Positions 52,503 to 61,720 of a stretch of DNA of 64,000 bases are shown piece by piece. This DNA comes from Bradyrhizobium sp. AZCC 2262 (lineage in GTDB: Bacteria > Pseudomonadota > Alphaproteobacteria > Rhizobiales > Xanthobacteraceae): contig NZ_JAZHRT010000001.1 in NCBI RefSeq assembly GCF_036924535.1, forward strand, positions 806,001 to 870,000. Reading direction: 5' to 3'. A program made the translations under genes and the position numbers. A model generated the notes under the pieces. The model was not told the origin of the DNA, did not search any database, and was given only the letters and a program-made list of their open reading frames with translations. The first letter of the stretch is position 1, and each line of letters starts with the position of its first letter.

Positions 52503-53555
52503 ATGCGTTATGCAGCTTTCGTTGCCGCCGCGCTCATGCTGGTTCAGCCCGCCTATGCAGAGAAGACGCCAGAGGTCGATCCGCGCGCTTCGCTCGGCGT
52601 AGTCCAGCAATGGATCTATAATTACAGGGCCAAGCCGGACTATGCCCACGTCCCGGCGGCCGTGCGCGTGCTGTTTCATTCGCAGACGTTCAAGGAACCG
52701 GAGAATGCCGGAATCTATCTCGGCTTCATCGCCGGTGCGATCGGCTCAAATCCTGCCAAGGCCGAGCAGCTCATTGCCGGTTTCTTTCCCATCCGACCGG
52801 AAGACGAATGGGTGATCGTTCGCGCCATCGCCTATTCGGGGCTGCCCGACTGGAGAAATGTTCTGCGCCGGGTCGCACCACGAATGCCGAGCCGGCAGGT
52901 CATGATCGACAGCTACCTCGCCGGCAAGCTGCCGACCTTGACCGACATCCCGCTGGAGGAAATGAAGCCCGGCGTGATGGACAAGCTGCGCGGGGCATTC
53001 ACCAAGAATCCCTTCGCCAAGGACGAGCGGAAGCTGAACACGACGCTCACGTTTGCGAGCAACCAGGATTTGCTGGATACGCTGTGGGGCTACTATTTTG
53101 CGACCGGCTCGCATGCACCTATCCAGCGCATCATCCAGATGCTGCCGTGGAGCAAGAGCCGCGACACGGTCGACAAGCTGACGGTCGGAAGCATGGCGCG
53201 CTATACGCTCGCGAGCTACGCGATACGCGATGCCAGTTTGCGCGAGTATCTCCGCAGCGAACTTGCCAGACAGCCGGCGGCGGTCAAGGCGCCGCTCGCC
53301 GAAGTGGTCGAGGCGGCGGATACGGTGCAGATCGCAGCCCTGCGCAAGGATGCGCTCGCCGCCGTGGATGAACTCAAGATCAAGGGCTCCGATAGCCGCC
53401 GCGACCTCAGCTTCTGGGGGCAGGTCGGTGTCGGCGCGGTCGCGCTCGGTTGCGTCTCTGCGGCTGCGTTAGGGCAGGTCGCGGTCGGCATTCCCTGTGT
53501 GATCGGCGGCTCGGCCTCGCAAGGGTTCCTGTCATTCTGGGAAAAGCAGCAGTAA
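52503..53555 (+). CDS. Secreted protein, unknown function
   Basis: A 350-residue protein with a cleavable signal peptide (residues 1-19, ending AYAE). The mature part is mainly helical. Near the C-terminus (about residues 300-345) is a Gly/Ala-rich hydrophobic segment (VGVGAVALGCVSAAALGQVAVG) that may be a membrane anchor. Divergent from the BamA-like gene with 130 bases between starts, so the two may share a control region and perhaps a function. I do not recognise a family. Confidence 0.7.
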   Translation: MRYAAFVAAALMLVQPAYAEKTPEVDPRASLGVVQQWIYNYRAKPDYAHVPAAVRVLFHSQTFKEPENAGIYLGFIAGAIGSNPAKAEQLIAGFFPIRPEDEWVIVRAIAYSGLPDWRNVLRRVAPRMPSRQVMIDSYLAGKLPTLTDIPLEEMKPGVMDKLRGAFTKNPFAKDERKLNTTLTFASNQDLLDTLWGYYFATGSHAPIQRIIQMLPWSKSRDTVDKLTVGSMARYTLASYAIRDASLREYLRSELARQPAAVKAPLAEVVEAADTVQIAALRKDALAAVDELKIKGSDSRRDLSFWGQVGVGAVALGCVSAAALGQVAVGIPCVIGGSASQGFLSFWEKQQ

Positions 53556-53660
53556 TCCAGGACCAGAGCCCGGTACTGATTGAATCTGGGCTGTAGTTGA
53601 CGCGTTCTCTTCACGCGAACCGGGATCCACTTCGCTCGAAAACGCTATGGCCGCCGAAGC

Positions 53661-55226
53661 TCATTCCAGCCCGGCGCGGCGAAAGCCTTCGAGATAATGT
53701 TCGCGATCGGCTTCGTGCTTCCAGGGTAACTGCGTCGCGATCCAGGCGAGCGAAATATTGGGCTGGGTTCGGCGCAACTCCGCAAGCGCGCTCCGGGCAA
53801 GTTCGATCTGGCCGGTCATGCCGGCTGCGACCGTCAGCACTCGATAGGCGCCGGTGAGGTCGCCGCGCTGACGGGTTGCCTCGCGCGCCAGTGCAATCGC
53901 TTCCTGATAATTCCTTCCGACGAACTGGGCGTAGGCCGCAACGCCGTAATAGATCGCCGAAGAAGGATCGCGCGGGCTCTGGCGGATGGCGCGTTGCGTC
54001 GCCGCATAGGCATCCATCCACCGCCCGGCATAGCACAGCGCCAGGGCGTAGTACCCCTGCGCCAGGGAGAAGTTCGGGTTGAGCTGGAGCGCCAGTTCGA
54101 ACTCGGCCAGCGAATGGTCGAGCCGGCGGGTGGAGAAATACACGCTGCCGAGCGCCGTATGCGCCCAGGCATCCTCGCTGTCGGCGGCAATCGCCGCCAA
54201 TGCCGCTTGCTCAGCGACAGGTGCTGCGGTTGCAAGATCCCTCCAGCCCAGATGCACGCCGAACATATGGTTGGTCGCGAACAGGGCCAACGCCTGGCCG
54301 TAGTGCGGATCGATCGCAATCGCGCGTTCCAGCAGCGCCTGCGCGGCTAGGCTGTCGGGCCGTGTCACCCGCCAGTGATGCGACAGCGCCCGCATCACCA
54401 GGTCCCACGCGTCCACGCTGTTGGGTGGCTTGCGCCGGCTGCGAAAGTTCTCCGCCGCGTAAATCTGCGGCTCGATCGCTGTGACGATGGCGTCGGTGAT
54501 CTCGTCCTGCACGGCGAATACGTCGGTCAGCTCACGATCGTAATGCTCCGCCCAGATATGGCTGCCGGTCGCGGTATCATTGAGCTGCGCAGTGATGCGG
54601 ACGCGATCGCCGCTCCTTCTCACGCTGCCTTCGACCACGTAGCGCACCCCGAGCTCGGCGGCGACCTGCCTCATGTGCACCGGCTTGCCCTTGTAGGTGA
54701 ACGACGAGTTGCGCGCGATCACGAAGAACCAACGCAATTTCGACAGCGCGGTGATGATGTCTTCGCTGATTCCGTCGGAGAAATAGTCCTGCTCGCGATC
54801 ACCGCTCATATTGTCGAACGGCAGTACGGCTATTGCCGGCCGGTCAGGCAGCGATAGCGCCGGACGCGGTTGTTCTGCTTCTACCGGCGAAGCGGCCTGT
54901 GCATCGCATGGCCCATTCACGGCGCCGACGAAGCGAATCCCCTTGCGCGGAATAGTGCGAATGAGCCGCTGTTCCTTGCCGTTGTCGCCGATCGCGCTTC
55001 GAGCGGCGTTGATCCGGCTGTCCAGCGTCGAGTCCGAGACGATCCGTCCTCCCCACACCAGCGCAATGAGATCGTCCCGGCTGACGACGCGGTCGCGGTG
55101 TTTCAACAGGTGAATCAGCAGGTCGAATACTTGCGGTTGCATCGCCACCAGTTCGCCGCCACGGCGCAGCTCACGACGATCGGTGTCCAGGATGTGGTTA
55201 TCGAAGTTGAATTTCACTTGCCCCAT
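53661..55226 (-). CDS. Winged-helix regulator with TPR repeats
   Basis: A 521-residue protein. Residues about 1-100 form an OmpR-type winged helix (RELRRGGELVAMQPQVFDLLIHLLKHRDRVVSRDDLI region, quoted in part) without a receiver domain. A middle TolB/FlgO-like segment (AVLPFDNMSGDREQDYFSDGISEDI; short form FDNMSGDREQDYF) follows. The C-terminal half has TPR repeats. No transmembrane helix is obvious, so it is probably a cytoplasmic regulator. The TTG at 55241 is possible, but the ATG at 55226 fits the first strand. Confidence 0.82.
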   Translation of the reverse strand: MGQVKFNFDNHILDTDRRELRRGGELVAMQPQVFDLLIHLLKHRDRVVSRDDLIALVWGGRIVSDSTLDSRINAARSAIGDNGKEQRLIRTIPRKGIRFVGAVNGPCDAQAASPVEAEQPRPALSLPDRPAIAVLPFDNMSGDREQDYFSDGISEDIITALSKLRWFFVIARNSSFTYKGKPVHMRQVAAELGVRYVVEGSVRRSGDRVRITAQLNDTATGSHIWAEHYDRELTDVFAVQDEITDAIVTAIEPQIYAAENFRSRRKPPNSVDAWDLVMRALSHHWRVTRPDSLAAQALLERAIAIDPHYGQALALFATNHMFGVHLGWRDLATAAPVAEQAALAAIAADSEDAWAHTALGSVYFSTRRLDHSLAEFELALQLNPNFSLAQGYYALALCYAGRWMDAYAATQRAIRQSPRDPSSAIYYGVAAYAQFVGRNYQEAIALAREATRQRGDLTGAYRVLTVAAGMTGQIELARSALAELRRTQPNISLAWIATQLPWKHEADREHYLEGFRRAGLE

Positions 55227-55360
55227 CGCATTATTTCTCAAGAAACAATCAAGTCAGTCTCATGAAGAGATCAAGCGTCAGGCAAAGTCATGTCGCCGGT
55301 GGCCGTGCATGCTGTCAAAATCGGGAGTTGCAATCCATTGCCGGTAGCGGAGTCAATTTC

Positions 55361-56137
55361 ATGACGGAAACCCAAGTCATCCGCCCGGCGATACCGGGCA
55401 ATCGGATGCTAAGATTCACTGCATTTCTGTTCGGCGGTGTGGCCTATCTCACATTTCTGTTCACGATTCTGTACGCCATCGGCTTCGTATCGGGGCTCAT
55501 CGTGCCGAAGACGATCGATACCGGTGCGAAATCGGGGATATTCGAGGCAATTATCGTCAATCTTGCCCTGATGTCGTTATTTGCTATCCAACATAGCGTC
55601 ATGGCGCGTAAATCGTTCAAACACTGGTGGACGCAGTTTATTCCGAAGTCTGTCGAGCGCAGCACCTATGTGCTGTGCGCAAGCCTCACGCTTCTGCTAC
55701 TCTTCTGGCAATGGCGTCCAATGCCGGCCGTGATCTGGAATGTCCAGGAGCCCGAAATGGCCATGGTGATTGCCACACTGTCGTTCATCGGTTGGGTGAT
55801 CGTGTTCACGAGCACCTTCCTGATCAATCATTTCGAGCTGTTCGGATTGCATCAGGTCGCCAACAATCTCGTAGGCCGCGAGATGCCGGCGCCCGTCTTC
55901 CGGACGCCGTTCTTCTATCGTTTTGTCCGGCATCCGATCTATCTCGGCTTCATCATCGCCTTCTGGGCGGCCCCGACGATGAGCGCGGGGCATCTGCTGT
56001 TTGCGGCGGTGACGACGGCTTACATCTTCGTCGGCATAATGCTCGAAGAGCGTGATCTCGTCGGTATGTTCGGTGACGAGTATCGCCGTTATCGGGAGCA
56101 CGTTTCGATGCTGTTCCCTTGGCGCAAGCTGAACTGA
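55361..56137 (+). CDS. Methanethiol S-methyltransferase-like membrane protein
   Basis: A 258-residue inner-membrane protein with about six hydrophobic segments and the C-terminal RHPIYLGFIIAFWAAPTMS...EERDL pattern of the NnrU/isoprenylcysteine-methyltransferase-like family. Bradyrhizobium MddA enzymes, which make dimethyl sulfide from methanethiol with SAM, look like this. The assignment rests on overall resemblance. The GFA-type gene follows after about 35 bases on the same strand. Confidence 0.75.
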   Translation: MTETQVIRPAIPGNRMLRFTAFLFGGVAYLTFLFTILYAIGFVSGLIVPKTIDTGAKSGIFEAIIVNLALMSLFAIQHSVMARKSFKHWWTQFIPKSVERSTYVLCASLTLLLLFWQWRPMPAVIWNVQEPEMAMVIATLSFIGWVIVFTSTFLINHFELFGLHQVANNLVGREMPAPVFRTPFFYRFVRHPIYLGFIIAFWAAPTMSAGHLLFAAVTTAYIFVGIMLEERDLVGMFGDEYRRYREHVSMLFPWRKLN

Positions 56138-56170
56138 CCACTTCTCAATTGTCTGTAAGGAGACGGAGGA

Positions 56171-56596
56171 ATGATGAAACATACCGGAAGCTGTTTTTGC
56201 GGTGCGGTCGAAGTGCAGGTCACCGGCGCGCCGGAAGGAATGGGTTATTGCCATTGCCGTTCGTGCCGTTCGTGGTCCGGGGGGCCGGTAAACGCGTTCA
56301 CCCTGTGGAAGCCGGAAGCGGTACGGATCACGGCCGGGACGCAACATGTCGCAACGTTCGAGAAGACGCCGATGAGCCAGCGCAAGTACTGTGCGAAGTG
56401 CGGCGGTCACCTGATGACCAATCATCCGACGCTCGGGCTGGTCGATGTTTTCGCCGCAACTCTCCCGACACTTCCCTTCGCGCCCGGCGTGCACGTCAAT
56501 TACGCCGAGACGGTGCTACCGATGCGGGATGGGCTTCCCAAATTGAAGGATTTTCCTGCCGAGCTTGGCGGTTCGGGTGAAATGATCGCCGAATAG
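56171..56596 (+). CDS. GFA (glutathione-dependent formaldehyde-activating) family protein
   Basis: A 141-residue zinc protein with the two GFA metal sites: SCFCGAVEV, CHCRSCRSWSG and KYCAKCGGHL. The family binds S-hydroxymethylglutathione or similar, although most members have no proven activity. Two ATG codons (56171 and 56174) compete; both follow AAGGAG...GGAGG. Close spacing to the methyltransferase-like gene suggests co-transcription. Confidence 0.88.
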   Translation: MMKHTGSCFCGAVEVQVTGAPEGMGYCHCRSCRSWSGGPVNAFTLWKPEAVRITAGTQHVATFEKTPMSQRKYCAKCGGHLMTNHPTLGLVDVFAATLPTLPFAPGVHVNYAETVLPMRDGLPKLKDFPAELGGSGEMIAE

Positions 56597-56902
56597 GAAA
56601 AGACGGGAGCCTGCGGCGCGGCGAACGTTGTTCGCGGCGCTTGCTGATCGATAGACGCCGCTCGACTCCCCGACCAGACCGGGGGCGGGCGGCTTCTTTT
56701 TTGGTAACCGTGGCGGTCCAGTCCAGCCTGCAGCTTGGAGACGAGGCCAATGCCCGGCCCCGCGTCCCGGCTCAAGAGCTATGTCAGCGGCAGGTCCGGC
56801 CCTGCAAAATCGGGGTTTGGCGTTACCCTTCCGGTTCCGGTAAGAAGGCCTTGAAGTCGCGGCGAAAACCTTCATTTCGCCAGGCAAAATAAACAAGAGG
56901 AA
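56597..56902. other. Intergenic stretch, 306 bases
   Basis: No gene seen. A hairpin (GCGAAC-GTT-GTTCGC, centred near 56630) and a CCCCG/CGGGG stem near 56670-56690 followed by CTTCTTTTTT may end transcription of the GFA gene. Confidence 0.4.
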
Positions 56903-58174
56903 ATGCCGGAGATGACCGCCAAGCCGCAATTGCCGGAGCGAATGCCCCGCGTAAAGGGCGAACCGACCGCGCTGGACGGTCTGCTGGTCGTCGACTTCAC
57001 CCGTGTCGTTGCGGGCCCGGCCTGCACGCAAACGCTGGCCGATTTCGGCGCCGAAGTGATCAAGATCGAAAACCCTGATGGGGGTGACGATACCCGCCAT
57101 TATGAACATGCGGAAATCGGTGGCGAGAGCGCGGCCTACCTCAGCCTCAATCGCAACAAGCGCGGCATTGCGCTCGATTTCAACAATCCTGCGGCGCTCG
57201 AAGTTGCGCGCGAACTGATCGCGAAAGCGGACGTCGTGGTGGAGAATTTCTCCGGCGGCATAATGAAGAAGTTCGGCCTCGACTATGCCTCCGTCGCGGC
57301 GACCAATCCGAAGCTGATCTATTGCTCGATCTCGGCCTATGGCCGCAAGGGCGAGTTTGCCTTACGTCCAGGTTTCGATCCGATCACGCAGGCCGAAAGC
57401 GGCTTCATGTCGCTGAACGGATTTCCGGATGGGGAGCCGGTGCGGACCGGTCCGCCGATCGTCGATATGGCGACGGGCATGTCGGCATGCAACGCGATCC
57501 TGCTGGCGTTGATCGCCCGCGACCGGCTCGGCCGCGGCCAGCAGGTCGAGGTCGCGCTGATCGACACCGCCGTGGCGATGACCGGTTTCTACGGCATGGC
57601 CTATCTGGTCAGCGGCGCGAATCCTGGCCGCTTCGGAAATTCGCCGAACGGTTCGCCCACCGTAGGCCTCTATCAGGCATCCGATGGGCCGCTTTACATG
57701 GCCTGCGCCAACGACCGCCTGTACCGTCGGCTCGTGGTGGACGTGCTCGGCCGGCCGGACCTCGTCACCGATCCCGCGTTCGCCCACAGGAAAAACCGAA
57801 CCGCCAACAAGGAAAAGTTACGCGCCATCATCGCCGGCATCTTTGCCAGCGACAGCCTTGAGCACTGGATGGCAAAGATGAAGAAGGCCAACATACCGGT
57901 CGGCTATCTGCGCACGGTAGAAGAAGGCTTCAACGCACCGGAGGTGCGCGACCGCCATCGTCTCAGCCGGATTCCGCATCCGACGGCAGGCGCCGTCCCC
58001 AATATTGAAACGCCGCTGCAGATGAGCTTGACGCCGACCGTCGATCCCGTGGCGGCGCCGCTGCTCGGCGAGCATACCAGGGAAGTGCTCCAAAAGACCC
58101 TCGGCTATGATGAGCGACGTATCGCGGCGCTGGCCGAGGCGGGGGCTTTCGGGAAGCCGGGCAATACGGCCTGA
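56903..58174 (+). CDS. CaiB/BaiF family CoA transferase
   Basis: A 423-residue class III CoA transferase: LLVVDFTRVVAGPACTQTLADFGAEVIK at residues about 28-55 (partial quote: DFTRVVAGPAC), LNRNKRGIALDF, SISAYGRKGEF and RPGFDPITQAESGF, whose Asp is the likely catalytic residue. An alternative start at 56912 is equally possible. Third copy of the family in the window; it is followed after about 130 bases by an FMN oxidase on the same strand, with which it may form a pathway. Confidence 0.9.
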   Translation: MPEMTAKPQLPERMPRVKGEPTALDGLLVVDFTRVVAGPACTQTLADFGAEVIKIENPDGGDDTRHYEHAEIGGESAAYLSLNRNKRGIALDFNNPAALEVARELIAKADVVVENFSGGIMKKFGLDYASVAATNPKLIYCSISAYGRKGEFALRPGFDPITQAESGFMSLNGFPDGEPVRTGPPIVDMATGMSACNAILLALIARDRLGRGQQVEVALIDTAVAMTGFYGMAYLVSGANPGRFGNSPNGSPTVGLYQASDGPLYMACANDRLYRRLVVDVLGRPDLVTDPAFAHRKNRTANKEKLRAIIAGIFASDSLEHWMAKMKKANIPVGYLRTVEEGFNAPEVRDRHRLSRIPHPTAGAVPNIETPLQMSLTPTVDPVAAPLLGEHTREVLQKTLGYDERRIAALAEAGAFGKPGNTA

Positions 58175-58308
58175 GCGGCGCGATCAGGTTTGATGCATCT
58201 CGCAAACGAATAACATCCCTGCGTTTGCATGACGCCTAACTCGTTCAAAGCGGTAGCTTTTCCCGTTTGTCTGCGGGTAATGTTCCTGCAAAACGGGAGA
58301 GAAGCACC

Positions 58309-59442
58309 ATGAACGACGGGACCCCCATACGGCCGTCGAGGAACGTCGAACTCGGCGCCAGCGGCGAAGAATTCCAGAATCTCCACGAATTCGTCCGCAA
58401 AGCCCGCGCCCGGCTCAACCAGAATGCATGGGACTATATCGTCGGCGCCGCGGAGACGGAGACCACCATGCGCCGCAACCGGATGGCGCTCGACGAGATT
58501 GCATTCCGGCCACGGGTGCTGCGGAACGTCGCCCAGGTCGACGGGTCGACCGAAATATTCGGCCGCCGCTTGCGCCTGCCGGTCATGATTGCGCCGGTCG
58601 GTGCACTCGAGATTTTCGATCCCAATTCAGGAGCCGCGGTCGCGCGCGGCGCGGGACAGTTCGGCGCCGCTCACGTGTTGAGTTCGGTGTCAGAACCAGG
58701 ACTTGAGGCCACCGCCAAGGCGGCGCCCGATGCCCTGCGCATTTACCAGCTCTATGTCCGAGGCGATGACGCCTTTGTCGAAGACGCCGTCAGCCGAACC
58801 ATCGACAATGGCTATGCCGCCTTCTGCCTGACCGTCGATACCGCGCATTACAGCCGGCGCGAGCGTGATATCGCCAAGCGGTATGTCAGGGAAAGCCGCA
58901 TCCGGGCCACCGGCGGCGACTTCCAGAAGGGGCTGGATTGGCGCACGGTAAAGCTGATCAAGGACAAGTATAAAATTCCGCTGGTGATCAAGGGGATTGC
59001 GACTGCGGAAGACGCAGCCATCGCGCTCGACCATGGCGTGGATTGGATCTATGTGTCGAATCATGGCGGCCGCCAGCTCGACCATGGACGCGGTGCGATG
59101 CACGTCTTGCCGGAAATCGTCACAGCCGTTGCCGGCCGTGCCAAGATCATGGTCGATGGTTCATTCTGCCGTGGCACCGACATCGTGAAGGCGATCGCCT
59201 CCGGGGCCGATCTGGTCGGTATCGGTCGCCTGCAATGCTGGGCACTCGCAGCCGCAGGCGAAGCCGGCATCGTGCGGATGCTGGAGCTGCTGGAAGACGA
59301 GGTTATCCGCTGTCTCGGGCTGCTCGGCGTCACCAGCTTTGCCGAACTCGACAAGTCTTATCTGCACGCGGCGACCGCGACGAACCCGCCGAGCGTGTTC
59401 AGCGCCTTTCCACTGCTGGATATCGAACCCTATCGCTATTGA
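58309..59442 (+). CDS. FMN-dependent alpha-hydroxy acid oxidase
   Basis: A 377-residue TIM-barrel flavoprotein of the lactate/glycolate oxidase family, which oxidises 2-hydroxy acids to 2-oxo acids. Signatures: WDYIVGAAETETT near the N-terminus, PVMIAPVGA, LVIKGIATAEDA, and the active-site stretch SNHGGRQLDH carrying the catalytic His and Arg. The ATG at 58309 follows GGGAGAG. It may use electrons with O2 or a quinone; the family includes both. Confidence 0.9.
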   Translation: MNDGTPIRPSRNVELGASGEEFQNLHEFVRKARARLNQNAWDYIVGAAETETTMRRNRMALDEIAFRPRVLRNVAQVDGSTEIFGRRLRLPVMIAPVGALEIFDPNSGAAVARGAGQFGAAHVLSSVSEPGLEATAKAAPDALRIYQLYVRGDDAFVEDAVSRTIDNGYAAFCLTVDTAHYSRRERDIAKRYVRESRIRATGGDFQKGLDWRTVKLIKDKYKIPLVIKGIATAEDAAIALDHGVDWIYVSNHGGRQLDHGRGAMHVLPEIVTAVAGRAKIMVDGSFCRGTDIVKAIASGADLVGIGRLQCWALAAAGEAGIVRMLELLEDEVIRCLGLLGVTSFAELDKSYLHAATATNPPSVFSAFPLLDIEPYRY

Positions 59443-59605
59443 GAACGGCGGCCGCGCCGGGGCTTTTCGCCTGAAGACACTCCGTCATTTCCCGAGTTAA
59501 TGGCCCGTCAGGGAACCTGGCGGGCATCTTCGCATTATTAGCTGCGCCGCGGGCGGTGCCGCCAAACACGAGTCTGATCTCCCATGGTCAAGTAGTCGCA
59601 AGCGA

Positions 59606-59812
59606 ATGGCAGAAAATCCTTTCGCCCAATTCAGCCTCGAGAAGGCCATCGGTCTTCGCTGGACGTTGCGGGATATTCAGGCTCGCCGGCTGAAAATGTC
59701 GCCGGTGAGCGACGAGGATCTGACGACATTGACAGGCCTCGGCCTGGTCGAAGCGCGCGACGAAGGGCTCGTGCTGACGCAAGCTGGAATCGCCGTGCTG
59801 AACGGGCCGTAG
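59606..59812 (+). CDS. Small orphan protein related to the C-terminus of 9787-10635
   Basis: A 68-residue protein of unknown function. Almost its entire length (AIGLRWTLRDI to GIAVL) aligns with the last 55 residues of the protein at 9787-10635 without large gaps, with shared positions such as A-I-x-L-R-W-x-L-R-D-I, the E-D-L element and a final G-x-A. The fold is probably a small helical or winged-helix domain. Convergent with the zinc-ribbon gene. Confidence 0.65.
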   Translation: MAENPFAQFSLEKAIGLRWTLRDIQARRLKMSPVSDEDLTTLTGLGLVEARDEGLVLTQAGIAVLNGP

Positions 59813-59998
59813 TCAGCGCGCCTTCAGGAAGCTCTCGCCGGAGTCGCAAGGCGTGCAGCAGTAGGTCAGCACGTCGTAATTCTGGTCGCGCGGCTCTATC
59901 GTCGCCAGCCGCATCTGTGCGCCGCATTTCATGCAAGGCATTTCTATGCTGGTTTGAAACCGCGTGCAGGTTGGTGTCGGCCGAAATGTTTGCAGCAT
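59813..59998 (-). CDS. Small zinc-ribbon-like protein
   Basis: A 61-residue protein with two cysteine pairs, PCMKCG (about residues 21-26) and CCTPCD (about 47-52), that could hold a zinc ion. The ATG at 59998 is chosen because the upstream codons do not resemble a domain. Role unknown. Similar short ribbon proteins are frequent in rhizobia. Confidence 0.6.
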   Translation of the reverse strand: MLQTFRPTPTCTRFQTSIEMPCMKCGAQMRLATIEPRDQNYDVLTYCCTPCDSGESFLKAR

Positions 59999-60281
59999 CG
60001 TATCCCCATGAGACTTAAATCCAGAGACGCAACGCCACCTACAGCCGGGCCCTAACCCCGAATCACTATGCCACACTGTTGCCACCTTTGGAATCGGGCG
60101 TCGACCCCCGTACGGCTACGGTCCGCGAGAAAGGGAAATCATTCCCTAGACCATTCGTTGGGATCGGGTCGGCCGGATGCCGACGTCCTGGGTCTGTGCC
60201 TTGGCGGAGCTGGGTCCAATACGGCGCAGACGCCGCCGGGAATTGTGCTAACCTGCCAAGGTCGACATTGGAGAAGCGACC

Positions 60282-60635
60282 ATGACTGAACCGAAACTCG
60301 AAGTCCCGGCCGAGCTGCGTGATCTGGCCGAGAAAACCATCGACCAGGCGGAAAAGGCGTTCGGCATGTTCTTCGATGCCGCCGGCAAGTCGATGACGTC
60401 GATGCCCGGCGCGGGGACGGAAATTTCCAGGCAGGCGCTGTCGTTCACCGAGCAGAATATGAAGGCTGCGTTCGAGCATGCCCGCAAGCTGGTCCATGCG
60501 ACCGATCTTCAGGAAGCGATGCGGATCCAGTCCGAATTCCTGCGCAGCCAGTTTACCAACGCCGGCGAGCATATGCGACAGATCACCGGCGGGGTCATGT
60601 CGGCCGCAAAAGATTCGGCGAAAGGCAAGTTCTGA
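60282..60635 (+). CDS. Phasin family protein
   Basis: A 117-residue amphipathic helical protein of the phasin family, which coats polyhydroxybutyrate granules. The pattern of Phe and hydrophobic residues with Lys, Glu and Gln (KAFGMFFDAAGKSM, FTEQNMKAAFEHARKL, QSEFLRSQFTNAGEHM) is typical. The ATG follows GGAGAAGCGACC. Several phasins usually occur in this lineage. Confidence 0.82.
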   Translation: MTEPKLEVPAELRDLAEKTIDQAEKAFGMFFDAAGKSMTSMPGAGTEISRQALSFTEQNMKAAFEHARKLVHATDLQEAMRIQSEFLRSQFTNAGEHMRQITGGVMSAAKDSAKGKF

Positions 60636-60643
60636 ACAGGTCG

Positions 60644-61018
60644 CTAGCGGCGGCGCGCGATCGCAACACCGCACAGAAAGGCGACGAACAAGCTCGCCAG
60701 CGGCGCTTCACGGGTAATCGTGCTGATGGTCGCGAGCGGCATTCCCGGTCGCTGTGCGGCTGCGATCGCGTCGCTGAGGCGGTTGGCCGCAGCCTGCAGC
60801 GCGTCGGACACTTCCGTGAGCGTGCGCGATACATCGGTCGCCGTATCGATGGCACGTTCCGCCATGCCGGGCTGCGAGGGCTCTGGGGTTTCGATTTTCA
60901 CGTTCTGCAACTCACTCGATCGCTTGCCGGGTGACGGCTGACGTCCTGACAATGCGCGCCCCACGACATTTGTTCCCCTTAAGTTATCGCCTTGCTTGAT
61001 CGATGGAGGAACCTTCAT
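60644..61018 (-). CDS. Small membrane-anchored protein
   Basis: A 124-residue protein with a polar N-terminus, a helical middle (AIDTATDVSRTLTEVSDALQ) and a C-terminal hydrophobic segment ending LCGVAIARRR. It would be anchored by the C-terminus; the layout recalls ElaB/DUF883-type proteins. Function unknown. Convergent with the phasin gene. Confidence 0.6.
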   Translation of the reverse strand: MKVPPSIKQGDNLRGTNVVGRALSGRQPSPGKRSSELQNVKIETPEPSQPGMAERAIDTATDVSRTLTEVSDALQAAANRLSDAIAAAQRPGMPLATISTITREAPLASLFVAFLCGVAIARRR

Positions 61019-61048
61019 CGTCGCTGGGATTTGATCTCGTCAGAGGAA

Positions 61049-61348
61049 ATGCACACGGATGTTCGGATGCCGAAGAATTTGGCGGAAGATCACTTGAGCC
61101 GACGTGGTGGCGCGCCGCTAAAGGTTGCGATTGCGGTAGCTGTTCTCGGCGTGCTCGGCCTGCTGATCGTCGACCATGGGCCATGGAACAAGCCGAAGGT
61201 ACGGCCGGCCTTTATGGCGAGTTACAGCTCCACCGGCGAGTCCGCCCGGGCAGCCGGAGCAAAGGTCATGCCGACCGAACCGAAGCTGCAGGTGGAGCCT
61301 GAGCCACCCGTACCGAAACCTGTTCACCCGGTTAATCCGCCTCCGTAG
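61049..61348 (+). CDS. Small membrane-anchored protein with proline-rich tail
   Basis: A 99-residue protein with one hydrophobic segment (about residues 26-42), then a Pro/Glu/Val-rich tail (VEPEPPVPKPVHP). The tail probably lies in the periplasm. Start at 61049 (after AGAGGAA) or 61067. Divergent from the gene at 60644-61018. No family recognised. Confidence 0.6.
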   Translation: MHTDVRMPKNLAEDHLSRRGGAPLKVAIAVAVLGVLGLLIVDHGPWNKPKVRPAFMASYSSTGESARAAGAKVMPTEPKLQVEPEPPVPKPVHPVNPPP

Positions 61349-61358
61349 AACGCGACGT

Positions 61359-61387
61359 TTGACACGTCGGGCAAATCACCGGCATAG
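61359..61387 (+). repeat. Promoter-like repeat, copy 1
   Basis: TTGACA, 17 bases, GCATAG. Same 17-base spacer core (GTCGGGCAAATCA) as copies 2 and 3, but no strong terminator follows at the corresponding distance. It lies just after the gene at 61049-61348. Confidence 0.75.
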
Positions 61388-61428
61388 TGGCAGCATCACC
61401 GAAGTCCATTGGCTTCCGAACGAGTGCG

Positions 61429-61614
61429 TCAGCGCACGCTGACGAATGCGCCCCAGCACGCAGCCAATCCCGCAGCTACAAGTACGAGCAGCGGATTGTC
61501 GCAAAACGGGCTGCCATATTGGCACATCGTTACACCCAGCGAGCCGATCTCGTGATGGCTCGCCGCATAGAACAAGCCCGACAGAACAGCGAGCACGGCA
61601 GCAACAAAGTACAT
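61429..61614 (-). CDS. Small membrane protein
   Basis: A 61-residue protein with two hydrophobic segments (about residues 1-18 and 40-57) separated by a loop with two Cys (CQYGSPFC). The ATG at 61614 follows AAGGAG and is preferred to 61656. Function unknown; such short proteins are common in Bradyrhizobium. Confidence 0.65.
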   Translation of the reverse strand: MYFVAAVLAVLSGLFYAASHHEIGSLGVTMCQYGSPFCDNPLLVLVAAGLAACWGAFVSVR

Positions 61615-61720
61615 TGACGTTCTCCTTGCGCTCTGTTGGATCATGGGTTGCGCCATCCACGGCCCAACGATTTCGTTTCGATGTCGCTACGCTCGATCTG
61701 GATCTGTTTGCTCCGGCTAC

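Noticed and set aside
61359..61428. Copy 1 of the promoter-like repeat as a full RNA gene
   Set aside because: Only a weak GAAG/CTTC pairing and no T-run follow, so it is listed only as a repeat.
61427..61444. Perfect inverted repeat CGTCAGCG-CA-CGCTGACG
   Set aside because: It overlaps the end of the small membrane protein gene and has no T-run on either side, so I do not call a terminator.
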